Of a stretch of 7,346 nucleotides of DNA, positions 1 to 5,729 are shown piece after piece (position 1 is the first letter of the stretch; every line of letters starts with the position of its first letter). The translations under genes and the position numbers were made by a program. The DNA is taken from positions 1-7,346 of the forward strand of contig JALWJP010000156.1 of NCBI GenBank assembly GCA_026997215.1, written 5' to 3'. This DNA comes from Nanobdellati archaeon (GTDB taxonomy: Archaea; EX4484-52; JAADEF01). The notes beneath the pieces were generated by a model that worked only from the letters and a program-made list of their open reading frames with translations, was not told where the DNA came from and did no database searches.

Positions 1-375
1 ATATATGATGCTGTAAATTATGCTAAAAGTAAAGGTATTGACATAGTTCTTGCAGACACCGCAGGAAGAGCGCCCACCGATAAAAATCTTATAGAAGAAC
101 TTAAAAAAATCATAAGAGTAATCAACCCGGATCTTAAAATTCTTGTTTTGGAAAGCATCACAGGTAACGACATAGTAGAGCAAGCTAAAATGTTTAATGA
201 AGCTGGCGTTGATGCAATCGTCCTTACAAAATATGATGTAGATGATAAGAAAGGCGCTATTCTAAGTGTATCTTATGCTCTCAAAAAACCTATTTTTTTC
301 TTAGGTACGGGTCAAGAATATGAAGATTTGAAAAAATTTAATAAAAAAGATTATATAAAAGATTTACTGGGATAA
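1..375 (+). CDS. ftsY: Signal recognition particle receptor FtsY, C-terminal part (5' end outside window)
   Basis: The frame is open from base 1 to the TAA at 373-375 and gives 124 residues of an SRP-family GTPase G domain. Visible motifs are DTAGR (G3, residues 19-23 of the fragment), TKYD (G4, 76-79) followed by the family's Asp/Lys/Gly-rich stretch, and GTGQ (G5, 102-105). The segment SITGNDIVEQAKMF has the GND..EQA form typical of FtsY; SRP54/Ffh usually reads GQD at this point, and there is no methionine-rich M domain after the G domain, so the receptor is the better call. FtsY docks ribosome-SRP complexes at the cytoplasmic membrane and hydrolyses GTP together with SRP54. The N domain, Walker A (G1) and promoter lie upstream of the window. 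The gene is followed after 2 nt by the YjbQ-family gene and is probably co-transcribed with it. Confidence 0.93.
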   Translation: MYDAVNYAKSKGIDIVLADTAGRAPTDKNLIEELKKIIRVINPDLKILVLESITGNDIVEQAKMFNEAGVDAIVLTKYDVDDKKGAILSVSYALKKPIFFLGTGQEYEDLKKFNKKDYIKDLLG

Positions 376-377
376 AT

Positions 378-803
378 ATGTACGAGCTATCTTATAAACT
401 CCCGGCCAAAAAAGGATGGACATGCATAGATAAAGATGTTGAAAAGTTAATTCCTGCCAATGGAGAAGGAATTATCAATCTGTTTTCCTCAGGATCCACA
501 TCTTCCCTCATTCTTATAGAAAACGATCCTAATCTTTTAGAAGATTTGTTTGAAATGTTAGATAAGCTTGCACCTTTTAATAAGGATTATAAACACCACA
601 TTACATGGCATGACGATAATGGCGCAAGCCATATGCGGGCAACGATGCTCGGTCAATCCATTACATTACCTTATAAAGAAGGTAAAATCGTTAAAGGAAC
701 TTGGCAAAATATAATTCTCGTAAATCACGATACAAGAGAAAGAGAAAGAAAAGTTGTTGTTAACATTATCCCACATAACCCAATTGCTCACTCTCATCCT
801 TGA
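378..803 (+). CDS. UPF0047 / YjbQ family protein (possible secondary thiamine-phosphate synthase)
   Basis: A complete 141-residue protein, close to the usual length of this family. Family signatures are visible in order: a SGSTSSL segment (38-44) where bacterial members have HTTA-like residues, YKHH (71-74), WHDDNGASH (77-85, the DN-x-A-H motif with its conserved histidine), LGQS (91-94), GTWQ (107-110) and a basic RERERK segment near the end. The GST variant in place of HTT suggests an archaeal subfamily. E. coli YjbQ has weak thiamine-phosphate synthase activity; the physiological role of archaeal members is not established, so only the family is secure. The ATG lies 2 nt after the ftsY stop, with no strong Shine-Dalgarno, which points to translational coupling. 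The last dozen residues (from about 130) go beyond the conserved core and are encoded in the 38-bp overlap with the oppositely oriented cdc48. Confidence 0.88.
   Translation: MYELSYKLPAKKGWTCIDKDVEKLIPANGEGIINLFSSGSTSSLILIENDPNLLEDLFEMLDKLAPFNKDYKHHITWHDDNGASHMRATMLGQSITLPYKEGKIVKGTWQNIILVNHDTRERERKVVVNIIPHNPIAHSHP
734..753 (-). terminator. Possible pyrimidine-rich termination tract for cdc48, inside yjbQ
   Basis: An uninterrupted 20-base purine run built from GAGAAA-like units on the + strand reads as a T-rich pyrimidine tract on the minus strand, starting 13 nt past the cdc48 stop. The longest T run is four, so it is a weak candidate. On the + strand it encodes the conserved basic segment (RERERK) of the YjbQ-family protein, which is a sufficient alternative explanation. 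Confidence 0.25.
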
Positions 804-3501
804 GAGCATTTTTTCTCGCTTTTTCGAATCTTTCTTTAAAGCGTTCTGCTGTTTTCTTATCAACAGAAGGTTTAATTTTTTCCATTGCCTTCTTAAAGTG
901 ATCCATTGTTACCTCCTTCGCATTAATATTTTCACGTAAAGCAAGTAATGCGGCTTCCCTACAAAGATTAGCAAGGTCTGCTCCTACATACCCGTCAGTT
1001 AACTCAGCTAATTCCTCAATACTCACATCGGATAAAGGCATATTCCTTGTATGGACCTCTAAAATCTTCTTCCTAGTTTCTTTATCAGGAACTGGAACAT
1101 AAATATGTCTATCAAACCTTCCTGCCCTCATAAGAGCAGAATCTAAAATATCAGGTCTGTTAGTTGCTGCCATTACTACTACTTTATCAAGTTTTTCCAT
1201 ACCATCAAGTTCTGTTAAAAGTTGAGTCAAAACACGATCTGTTACCTCACTACCAATACCTAAACCTCTACGAGGAGCAATAGCATCTATCTCATCTATA
1301 AACACAATAGAAGGTGCTACTTGTCTTGCTTTTTTAAATATCTCCCTTATTTTTCTTTCACTTTCTCCAACCCATTTACTTAATATTTCAGGTCCTTTTA
1401 TGTAGATGAAATTAGCACCTGCTTCATTAGCAACTGCTTTAGCAAGTAAAGTTTTACCTGTCCCGGGTAACCCATATAATAAAATACCTTTAGCAGGTTC
1501 TATACCCATGCGTTTAAATGCTTCTGGATGTTTTAGAGGCCACTCAACCACTTCCCTAAGTTCATTCTTAATATCCTCTAAACCACCCACGTCTTCCCAT
1601 GTAACATTAGGAAACTCAACTAAAACTTCCCTCATAGCACTAGGTTCTACATATTTCAAAGCCTGTTCAAAATCCTGATAAGTAACAAGGAGTTTTGCTA
1701 ATACTTCTTCAGGTATTTCATCTTCCCTTGGCACTTCGTCTAATACTCTTCTTAAAGTATTCATTGCAGCTTCTTTAACCAATGCTTCTAAATCAGCACC
1801 AACAAAACCATGAGTTTTCTTTGCTAAATCATCAATCATAACATCAACACTTTTTTTAACAATTTCATCATAATGTTTCATAAATAATCTTAAAATCTGG
1901 AAGATGCTGCTTACGTGCTCTTTTTTCATCTTCTTTAACAAAGATGATAAACCACGATAACCTAATTTCTCTGTAATCTCTACAAGTTTTTCTTTATCAT
2001 ACTTCACAACAATGGATCCCTCAACTTTTTGTAAATAAGGAAAACCTCTTTCAATTAAGTTCTCCAAATAGGTTTCATAAGCAGAGTTTCTCAGAATGAT
2101 CTCTAATTTTTCTTCATTTATCTCTTTACCATATTTATCCCGAACAAAATCTCTTATCTCGTTTTTAATATAATCTTCATAAGCACTAATTATTTCAAAT
2201 AGAGAAGTTATATTTTCTCCATTAAAAGCATTCTTTATTTTTTGTTTATAAGCAGTTATAGCTTTTCCATTATCTACCTTTTCCTTTATCACATTAAAAG
2301 CGACATCATAATCCCAATGGAACAACGGCATGGATCTTGTTTTAATTTGTAATATCTCCTTTCTTCCTTCAATACTTGGAACTCCTACTTCTATTTCTCT
2401 ATCAAACCTTCCAGGTCTTCTAAGAGCTGGATCTAAAGCGTCAGGTCTATTAGTTGCTCCAATAACTACTACTTGACCTCTTTTCTCTAATCCATCCATG
2501 CTTGCTAAAAGTTGAGCAACTATGCGCCGTTCTACTTCCCCTAAAACCTCCTCTCTTTTAGGAGCAATAGCATCTATCTCGTCTATAAAAATAATGCTTG
2601 GAGCATGTTCTTCTGCTTCCTTAAACTTCTCTCTTATTTTTCTTTCACTCTCGCCATACCATTTACTTGTAATTTCTGGCCCGTTTATAGAAATAAAATG
2701 CGCACCTGCCTCGTTAGCAACTGCTTTAGCAATCATTGTTTTACCAGTTCCTGGAGGTCCATAAAGTAAAATACCTTTAGGAGGCTCCACACCTAACCTT
2801 TCAAAAAGTTCTGGATGTTTTAAAGGTAGCTCTATCATCTCTCTTACTTTCTTAATTATAGGCTTTAACCCGCCTATGTCCTCGTAACTTATACCTGTTG
2901 ATTTCTCATCTTCCACAACATCTACTGCTTTAGATAACGCCTTTATCTCTGTTAATTCCGATATTTTAACAATTCCTTTTGGTGAAGTATCAACAACTAT
3001 GAATTTTATATCTTGTAAACCGAAACCAAAGAAATCATCTCTATGATCTCCAAAAACTCTCATGCTTCTTCTTGTAGCGGGCATAATAATATTGCCTTTC
3101 ATCACTATTCTGTTTTGAAGAAGTCTCTTCAAATATTCATTAGGTATGTGTAAAATAACTCCTTTATCAGCAGGAGCAATAACAACCTTCTTAGCTTCTT
3201 TATATGTTGCCTTTCTAACCTTTACAACTTCTCCTATACTTGTTCCTGCATTTCTTCTCATTAATCCATCCATTCTTATGATGCTTAAACCGATATCAGA
3301 AGGGTAAGCTCTTAAAGCTATAGCAGGAGCTTTTTTAGCTCCTTCTATCTCCACCACATCCCCTTCTTTAATTCCAAGCTCTTCCATTTTTCTTGTGTCT
3401 ATTCTAACTATACCTACACCTATATCTGATTGTGCACTACTAGGAATTTCCGCAACCTTAAGTATAATTTCCTTTTGATCTTTTCCTTCTGCCATAGCCA
3501 T
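766..3501 (-). CDS. cdc48: Cdc48/VAT/p97-type AAA+ ATPase with large D1 insert
   Basis: 911 residues. An N-terminal double-psi barrel and Cdc48 domain 2 (about 8-175) are followed by two AAA+ rings. D1 has Walker A GPPGTGKT (248-255), Walker B IIFIDE (303-308), pore loop KWYG (280-283), sensor-1 ATNRPD (349-354) and arginine fingers in RRPGR (361-365). D2 has Walker A GLPGTGKT (677-684), Walker B IVFIDE (732-737), pore loop KWVG (709-712) and RAGR (792-795). The enzyme should act as a hexameric unfoldase of ubiquitin-like-tagged or damaged proteins in the cytosol. Typical archaeal Cdc48 is about 730-750 residues; the extra length is mainly an insert at about 394-552, between the D1 core and the THGFVGADL lid (563-571). 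The D2 Walker A has Leu where Pro is usual. The C-terminus ends LGYVG, so it lacks a canonical HbYX proteasome-docking tail. The second ATG at 3495 (MAEGKD...) is an alternative start favoured by TATA spacing. Confidence 0.96.
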   Translation of the reverse strand: MAMAEGKDQKEIILKVAEIPSSAQSDIGVGIVRIDTRKMEELGIKEGDVVEIEGAKKAPAIALRAYPSDIGLSIIRMDGLMRRNAGTSIGEVVKVRKATYKEAKKVVIAPADKGVILHIPNEYLKRLLQNRIVMKGNIIMPATRRSMRVFGDHRDDFFGFGLQDIKFIVVDTSPKGIVKISELTEIKALSKAVDVVEDEKSTGISYEDIGGLKPIIKKVREMIELPLKHPELFERLGVEPPKGILLYGPPGTGKTMIAKAVANEAGAHFISINGPEITSKWYGESERKIREKFKEAEEHAPSIIFIDEIDAIAPKREEVLGEVERRIVAQLLASMDGLEKRGQVVVIGATNRPDALDPALRRPGRFDREIEVGVPSIEGRKEILQIKTRSMPLFHWDYDVAFNVIKEKVDNGKAITAYKQKIKNAFNGENITSLFEIISAYEDYIKNEIRDFVRDKYGKEINEEKLEIILRNSAYETYLENLIERGFPYLQKVEGSIVVKYDKEKLVEITEKLGYRGLSSLLKKMKKEHVSSIFQILRLFMKHYDEIVKKSVDVMIDDLAKKTHGFVGADLEALVKEAAMNTLRRVLDEVPREDEIPEEVLAKLLVTYQDFEQALKYVEPSAMREVLVEFPNVTWEDVGGLEDIKNELREVVEWPLKHPEAFKRMGIEPAKGILLYGLPGTGKTLLAKAVANEAGANFIYIKGPEILSKWVGESERKIREIFKKARQVAPSIVFIDEIDAIAPRRGLGIGSEVTDRVLTQLLTELDGMEKLDKVVVMAATNRPDILDSALMRAGRFDRHIYVPVPDKETRKKILEVHTRNMPLSDVSIEELAELTDGYVGADLANLCREAALLALRENINAKEVTMDHFKKAMEKIKPSVDKKTAERFKERFEKARKNALKDESEQLGYVG
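809..824 (+). terminator. Oligo-T termination tract for ftsY-yjbQ, inside the cdc48 3' end
   Basis: Six T at 809-814 and five T at 820-824 on the + strand begin 5 nt after the yjbQ stop codon. Archaeal RNA polymerase terminates on short T runs in the non-template strand without needing a hairpin. The same bases encode part of the Lys/Arg-rich C-terminal tail of Cdc48 on the other strand, so the T runs could also be a by-product of lysine codons. Confidence 0.45.
1846..2322 (-). other. Cdc48 D1 insert region, about 155-160 residues (approximate bounds)
   Basis: Encodes roughly residues 394-552 of Cdc48. In ordinary Cdc48 proteins the segment KTRSMPL (387-393) is followed within about 20 residues by the lid motif HGFVGADL (564-571); here about 170 residues separate them. 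The insert is rich in Lys, Glu, Ile, Leu and Tyr, looks largely helical, and shows no cysteine cluster, zinc finger or nucleotide-binding motif. It stays in frame and has composition like the rest of the gene, so it looks like genuine protein and not an intein (no splice-junction Cys/Ser or terminal HN). From memory, Thermococcales Cdc48 proteins carry a shorter insert at the same point, so the position may be a natural tolerance site. Confidence 0.75.
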
Positions 3502-3516
3502 TAATTTGAAAGAATA

Positions 3517-3524
3517 TATTTAAA
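3517..3524 (-). promoter_or_regulatory. TATA box for cdc48 (TTTAAATA)
   Basis: Read on the minus strand this is TTTAAATA, a near-ideal archaeal TATA box, with an A-rich stretch upstream as a possible BRE. Its centre is about 20 nt from the first cdc48 ATG (3501) and about 26 nt from the second (3495). With the usual 26-nt TATA-to-start spacing, transcription would begin at or next to the second ATG, giving a leaderless mRNA. No Shine-Dalgarno precedes either ATG, in line with leaderless translation. Confidence 0.6.
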
Positions 3525-3566
3525 TAATTTGTTTTTATTTACTCAACACTTCAACGTTCAACAAAA

Positions 3567-3574
3567 TTTTTAAA
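3567..3574 (+). promoter_or_regulatory. TATA box for tRNA-Thr (TTTTTAAA)
   Basis: A TATA-like element in the core of the 14-base perfect palindrome 3565-3578. Its centre plus about 26 nt predicts initiation near 3598, leaving a leader of about 6 nt before the mature tRNA 5' end at 3604, a normal arrangement for archaeal tRNA genes. Because the element is symmetric it could also be read on the minus strand. Confidence 0.6.
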
Positions 3575-3641
3575 AATTCTTCTTCAATAACATAATGTTT
3601 AGCGCCCGAGTAGCTCAGCCTGGTAGAGCGCGTGACTTGTA

Positions 3642-3689
3642 TCCTTGCACATGCAAGGAAGCGCGAAACTCGTAGCTCGAAGGCAAGAA
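3642..3689 (+). other. tRNA-Thr intron at canonical position 37/38, with bulge-helix-bulge junctions
   Basis: 48 nt lying exactly between nucleotides 37 (A3641) and 38 (A3690). A strict splice motif can be drawn: central helix CTTG (3636-3639) with CAAG (3684-3687), a 3-nt bulge TAT (3640-3642) cut after its second base, a 3-nt bulge AAA (3688-3690) cut after its second base, the anticodon stem on one side and an outer helix CCTT (3643-3646) with AAGG (3680-3683) on the other. This is the substrate form recognised by archaeal tRNA splicing endonuclease. No C/D-box motifs are seen, so it is not a guide-RNA intron like that of tRNA-Trp in some euryarchaea. Confidence 0.88.
3643..3658 (+). repeat. 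Perfect 7-bp inverted repeat inside the tRNA intron
   Basis: CCTTGCA (3643-3649) and TGCAAGG (3652-3658) are separated by two bases. A realistic hairpin is 6 bp (CCTTGC/GCAAGG) with an ACAT loop. Its 5' arm contains the CCTT also used by the outer helix of the splice motif, so the two folds exclude each other in that helix. Confidence 0.7.
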
Positions 3690-3738
3690 ATCACGTGGTC
3701 GGGGGTTCGAATCCCTCCTCGGGCTTATGAGAAAGAAC

Positions 3739-3769
3739 TTCTTCCTTAATTTTTTCATTGTTTCTTCTT
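3739..3769 (+). terminator. T-rich terminator downstream of tRNA-Thr
   Basis: Starting 14 nt after the tRNA there is a pyrimidine-rich tract with six consecutive T (3750-3755) and later TTT and TT runs. This is a typical archaeal oligo-T terminator placed between the tRNA and the convergent secretion operon that ends at 3786. The 60-nt gap shows no comparably strong T run on the minus strand for the operon. Confidence 0.55.
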
Positions 3770-3785
3770 AACAACCCTCAAAACT

Positions 3786-4874
3786 CTAAACACCCACCAT
3801 AGACGAAAATAATTTAAACAACGCTGCTTTTAAAGCATAATAAATACCTATGGCAACAAGCATAAAAATAGGAGAATATTTTAGAGCGTTCCTTATTTTG
3901 CCTGTTTGAATGATAGAAATAAGCATACCTGCAAAAACTGTTGTAATGATGATTGCGGAGAGAGCAAAATATTCAAATGCCTTAGTATCTACTTGAGTAG
4001 ATTTCATCTGAATAAAACTACTTACACCATATTCTTCTGTTAAATCTGTAAGATCAGATGTGTCACCTACCCACATTGAAGAGGTAGAATTAACAAGGAA
4101 TATAGAAATAGAAAATAAAGCAGGTGCTCCTATAACTCCTGCAAAGAAGATAAACATAATATACATTATTACACTACCTCTAATTTCTTTTTGTAATGTT
4201 TCGGTATTCCTTATGTCATTAGCAGTTTCATCTAAAAGTTTAGCCACTGCACCTCCAGATCTTAATCCTTGAACCAGTAAATTAACAGTTTTCTCAAATA
4301 TTTGAGATTTAATGTTGCGAGAAAGATCAAATAAAGCATCCTCTACATCCTTTCCTCCATAAATCTCATAAGCAGCCCGTCTTGTTAGCTCACTTAACTC
4401 ACCAAACTCAGGACGTGATGCAAACAACAAAGCTTTGTCGATAGTAAGACCTGATTTTATATTTGAAGAAGTAAGGATTAAAAAATCTGCTAAAAATTGT
4501 TCAATTCTTTTTCTCCTACTCTCTGATGCTAACATCAATGCAAGATAAGGGTCTACAAATGAGAAGAATAAAAATATTAAAAATAACAAAGCAATTAACC
4601 ACCACCATACCTTTAACCACATTAAATAGAAAAGAGGTATAAGTAAGAATAAGAAAGTGGTTAAAGACATCACAGCAACATATTTTTCAGGCGATTTTAC
4701 TCCTGCATATCTGGCTTCTTCTTCAAGTTTTCGTCGATAAAACTCCGGAAAAATATAATAAAGTTTCGCTACATTATCTAGAAAGGAAGGCTTCTCATGT
4801 TCTATATTCTCCAACTTTTTCCTTATCTCTTTTAATTCCTTCTTCCTCGACCTTTTCTTAAAAAACCACTTCAT
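3786..4874 (-). CDS. Type II/IV secretion platform protein, T2SSF domain (TadC/EpdJ-K-like), second copy
   Basis: 362 residues. A basic, charged cytoplasmic N-terminus (MKWFFKKRSRKKELKEIRKK) is followed by two hydrophobic segments (about 67-86 and 88-107), a cytoplasmic T2SSF domain (about 120-225, with the typical LADFLILTSSNIKSGLTIDKALL start and GLRSGG motif), a long membrane segment (about 233-261), a polar loop rich in Ser, Thr and Asp (about 262-298) that probably faces outside, and two further segments (about 301-322 and 334-353). Proteins of this kind sit in the cytoplasmic membrane and couple the assembly ATPase to pilin insertion. Its ATG overlaps the stop of the upstream platform gene in an ATGA (4871-4874), so the two products are probably made in matched amounts. 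It carries a single T2SSF domain, unlike the long two-domain archaellum FlaJ. The partner pilins are not in the window. Confidence 0.87.
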   Translation of the reverse strand: MKWFFKKRSRKKELKEIRKKLENIEHEKPSFLDNVAKLYYIFPEFYRRKLEEEARYAGVKSPEKYVAVMSLTTFLFLLIPLFYLMWLKVWWWLIALLFLIFLFFSFVDPYLALMLASESRRKRIEQFLADFLILTSSNIKSGLTIDKALLFASRPEFGELSELTRRAAYEIYGGKDVEDALFDLSRNIKSQIFEKTVNLLVQGLRSGGAVAKLLDETANDIRNTETLQKEIRGSVIMYIMFIFFAGVIGAPALFSISIFLVNSTSSMWVGDTSDLTDLTEEYGVSSFIQMKSTQVDTKAFEYFALSAIIITTVFAGMLISIIQTGKIRNALKYSPIFMLVAIGIYYALKAALFKLFSSMVGV

Positions 4875-5728
4875 ATTTTCACATTAGGTCTTTTTGTCTT
4901 AATAATATTCAAAAAACTCCACTGAAACACAATTAAAAAAAATGCCAAACCCACAAATAAAAGATTAGGAATGGCAAATCCTACAAATGAAGAGATAATA
5001 ACCAAAAAAGTTATACCTAATGAAGGCATAATTACTGCCATCATCATATACATTAAAGTAAGAGGATTAAGTTGCTGTCCATAATTCTTAATTGCTAAAA
5101 TCTGATCATTAATAATTTCATTAACAACATTTTCCAAAGGTGTTGACACATCAGTTCCTGTTTTCATACTATTTAGTATTTGCCAAAAAGCTTTCCTGTA
5201 TTTCTGTGATGCACTTCTCAATATACTTTCTTCCAATGCCTTTATCTCGCTATAACCTGAATTTATCTTTTTAATAATCTCTTTAAACTCTTTACTCACT
5301 TCACCATAACCATCGGAAATGGAAACAAAACCCTGATACAAAGGAACTCCAGATTTTACCTGAATAAGAAGATGCCTTAAAGCATAAGGCAATTCTTCCT
5401 CTATTTTCCTAGCCCTTCTTAAAGCAATAACTTTTGGTTTATAAAGAGCAGAATAAAACATTAAAAAAAATATAGGTATTGACAAAAAAAGAAATTTTAA
5501 AAAAAGAGGATTCTTAGTTATAAACCATATAAAAAGCATGAATATTAAAAAGTATAAAGTATTTAAGGTAGCCACAAACAAACTATAACTGATATGTTCC
5601 ACAAGATTAATACTCCATTTAGCCTGATATAAAAAAACATTCAAATGTTTTAATGATTTTTCTAACTTCGATGCAATAGGATAAAAATAGGATGCTTTTT
5701 TTAACATTGTAGGAGAGGGTTGATTCAT
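4871..5728 (-). CDS. Type II/IV secretion platform protein, T2SSF domain (TadB/EpdJ-K-like), first copy
   Basis: 285 residues from the ATG at 5728. Two membrane segments (about 49-70 and 74-95) precede a cytoplasmic T2SSF domain (about 103-215) that opens with EELPYALRHLLIQVKSGVPL and contains the MKTGTDVSTPL motif; two more hydrophobic stretches (about 222-247 and 252-276) end the protein. It should form the inner-membrane platform together with the next gene. Start choice: a GTG in frame at 5737 would add three residues and overlap the ATPase gene by 8 bp, but that GTG is itself part of an AAGGTG Shine-Dalgarno (5740-5735) placed 6 nt before the ATG at 5728, so the ATG is preferred. That leaves a 1-nt gap after the ATPase stop (TGA, 5732-5730) and indicates coupled translation. 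Confidence 0.87.
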   Translation of the reverse strand: MNQPSPTMLKKASYFYPIASKLEKSLKHLNVFLYQAKWSINLVEHISYSLFVATLNTLYFLIFMLFIWFITKNPLFLKFLFLSIPIFFLMFYSALYKPKVIALRRARKIEEELPYALRHLLIQVKSGVPLYQGFVSISDGYGEVSKEFKEIIKKINSGYSEIKALEESILRSASQKYRKAFWQILNSMKTGTDVSTPLENVVNEIINDQILAIKNYGQQLNPLTLMYMMMAVIMPSLGITFLVIISSFVGFAIPNLLFVGLAFFLIVFQWSFLNIIKTKRPNVKI

Positions 5729-5729
5729 A

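Larger units (their letters stand above)
3502..3603. other. Divergent intergenic region between cdc48 and tRNA-Thr
   Basis: 102 bp, strongly AT-rich, with no coding potential. It contains the cdc48 TATA box (3517-3524, minus), the palindromic tRNA TATA element (3565-3578) and, between them, three copies of TCAAC starting at 3543, 3551 and 3558. The last two copies belong to a TTCAAC direct repeat flanking the AACGTT hexamer palindrome (3553-3558). The TCAAC copies could be a regulator site between two promoters, but they are short enough to occur by chance. Confidence 0.5.
3604..3725 (+). tRNA. tRNA-Thr (anticodon UGU), interrupted by a 48-nt intron
   Basis: The cloverleaf is complete once the intron is removed: acceptor GCCCGAG (3604-3610) with CTCGGGC (3718-3724), D stem GCTC/GAGC (3613-3616, 3626-3629) with GG at 18-19, anticodon stem CGTGA (3631-3635) with TCACG (3691-3695), variable loop TGGTC, T stem GGGGG/CCCTC with one G-T pair, and loop TTCGAAT. 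The spliced anticodon loop reads CTTGTAA with anticodon TGT (3638-3640), decoding ACA and, by wobble, other ACN threonine codons. The base after the acceptor (3725) is T, and U73 is the usual discriminator of archaeal tRNA-Thr. No CCA is encoded, so CCA must be added enzymatically. Spliced length is 74 nt including the discriminator. Confidence 0.94.

Noticed and set aside
766..780. HbYX-type proteasome-docking tail at the Cdc48 C-terminus
   Set aside because: The protein ends GYVG, with Tyr third from the end and Gly before it. A canonical HbYX tail needs a hydrophobic residue, then Tyr as the penultimate residue.
666..939. Short open frames on both strands across the yjbQ/cdc48 junction
   Set aside because: They only cover coding or T-rich sequence of the two real genes and resemble no protein family.
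1406..1678. Plus-strand open frame antisense to the D2 P-loop region of cdc48
   Set aside because: It is a shadow of conserved coding. The other antisense frame at 2522-2764 contains the same APASLATALA-like string because both lie opposite the two homologous P-loop regions.
1846..2322. Cdc48 insert considered as an intein
   Set aside because: There is no Cys or Ser at the first position, no terminal His-Asn and no homing-endonuclease motif, and it does not interrupt a catalytic motif as inteins usually do.
2522..2764. Plus-strand open frame antisense to the D1 P-loop region of cdc48
   Set aside because: Fully inside cdc48, no promoter or ribosome binding site, and its sequence is explained by the conserved AAA+ codons on the other strand.
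3642..3689. tRNA intron as a C/D-box guide RNA
   Set aside because: No RTGATGA or CTGA boxes are present in the 48 nt.
4060..4272. Plus-strand open frame inside the second platform gene
   Set aside because: Shadow of the membrane protein gene; no initiation signals. The same holds for the frames at 5739-5924 and 6061-6255 inside the ATPase gene.
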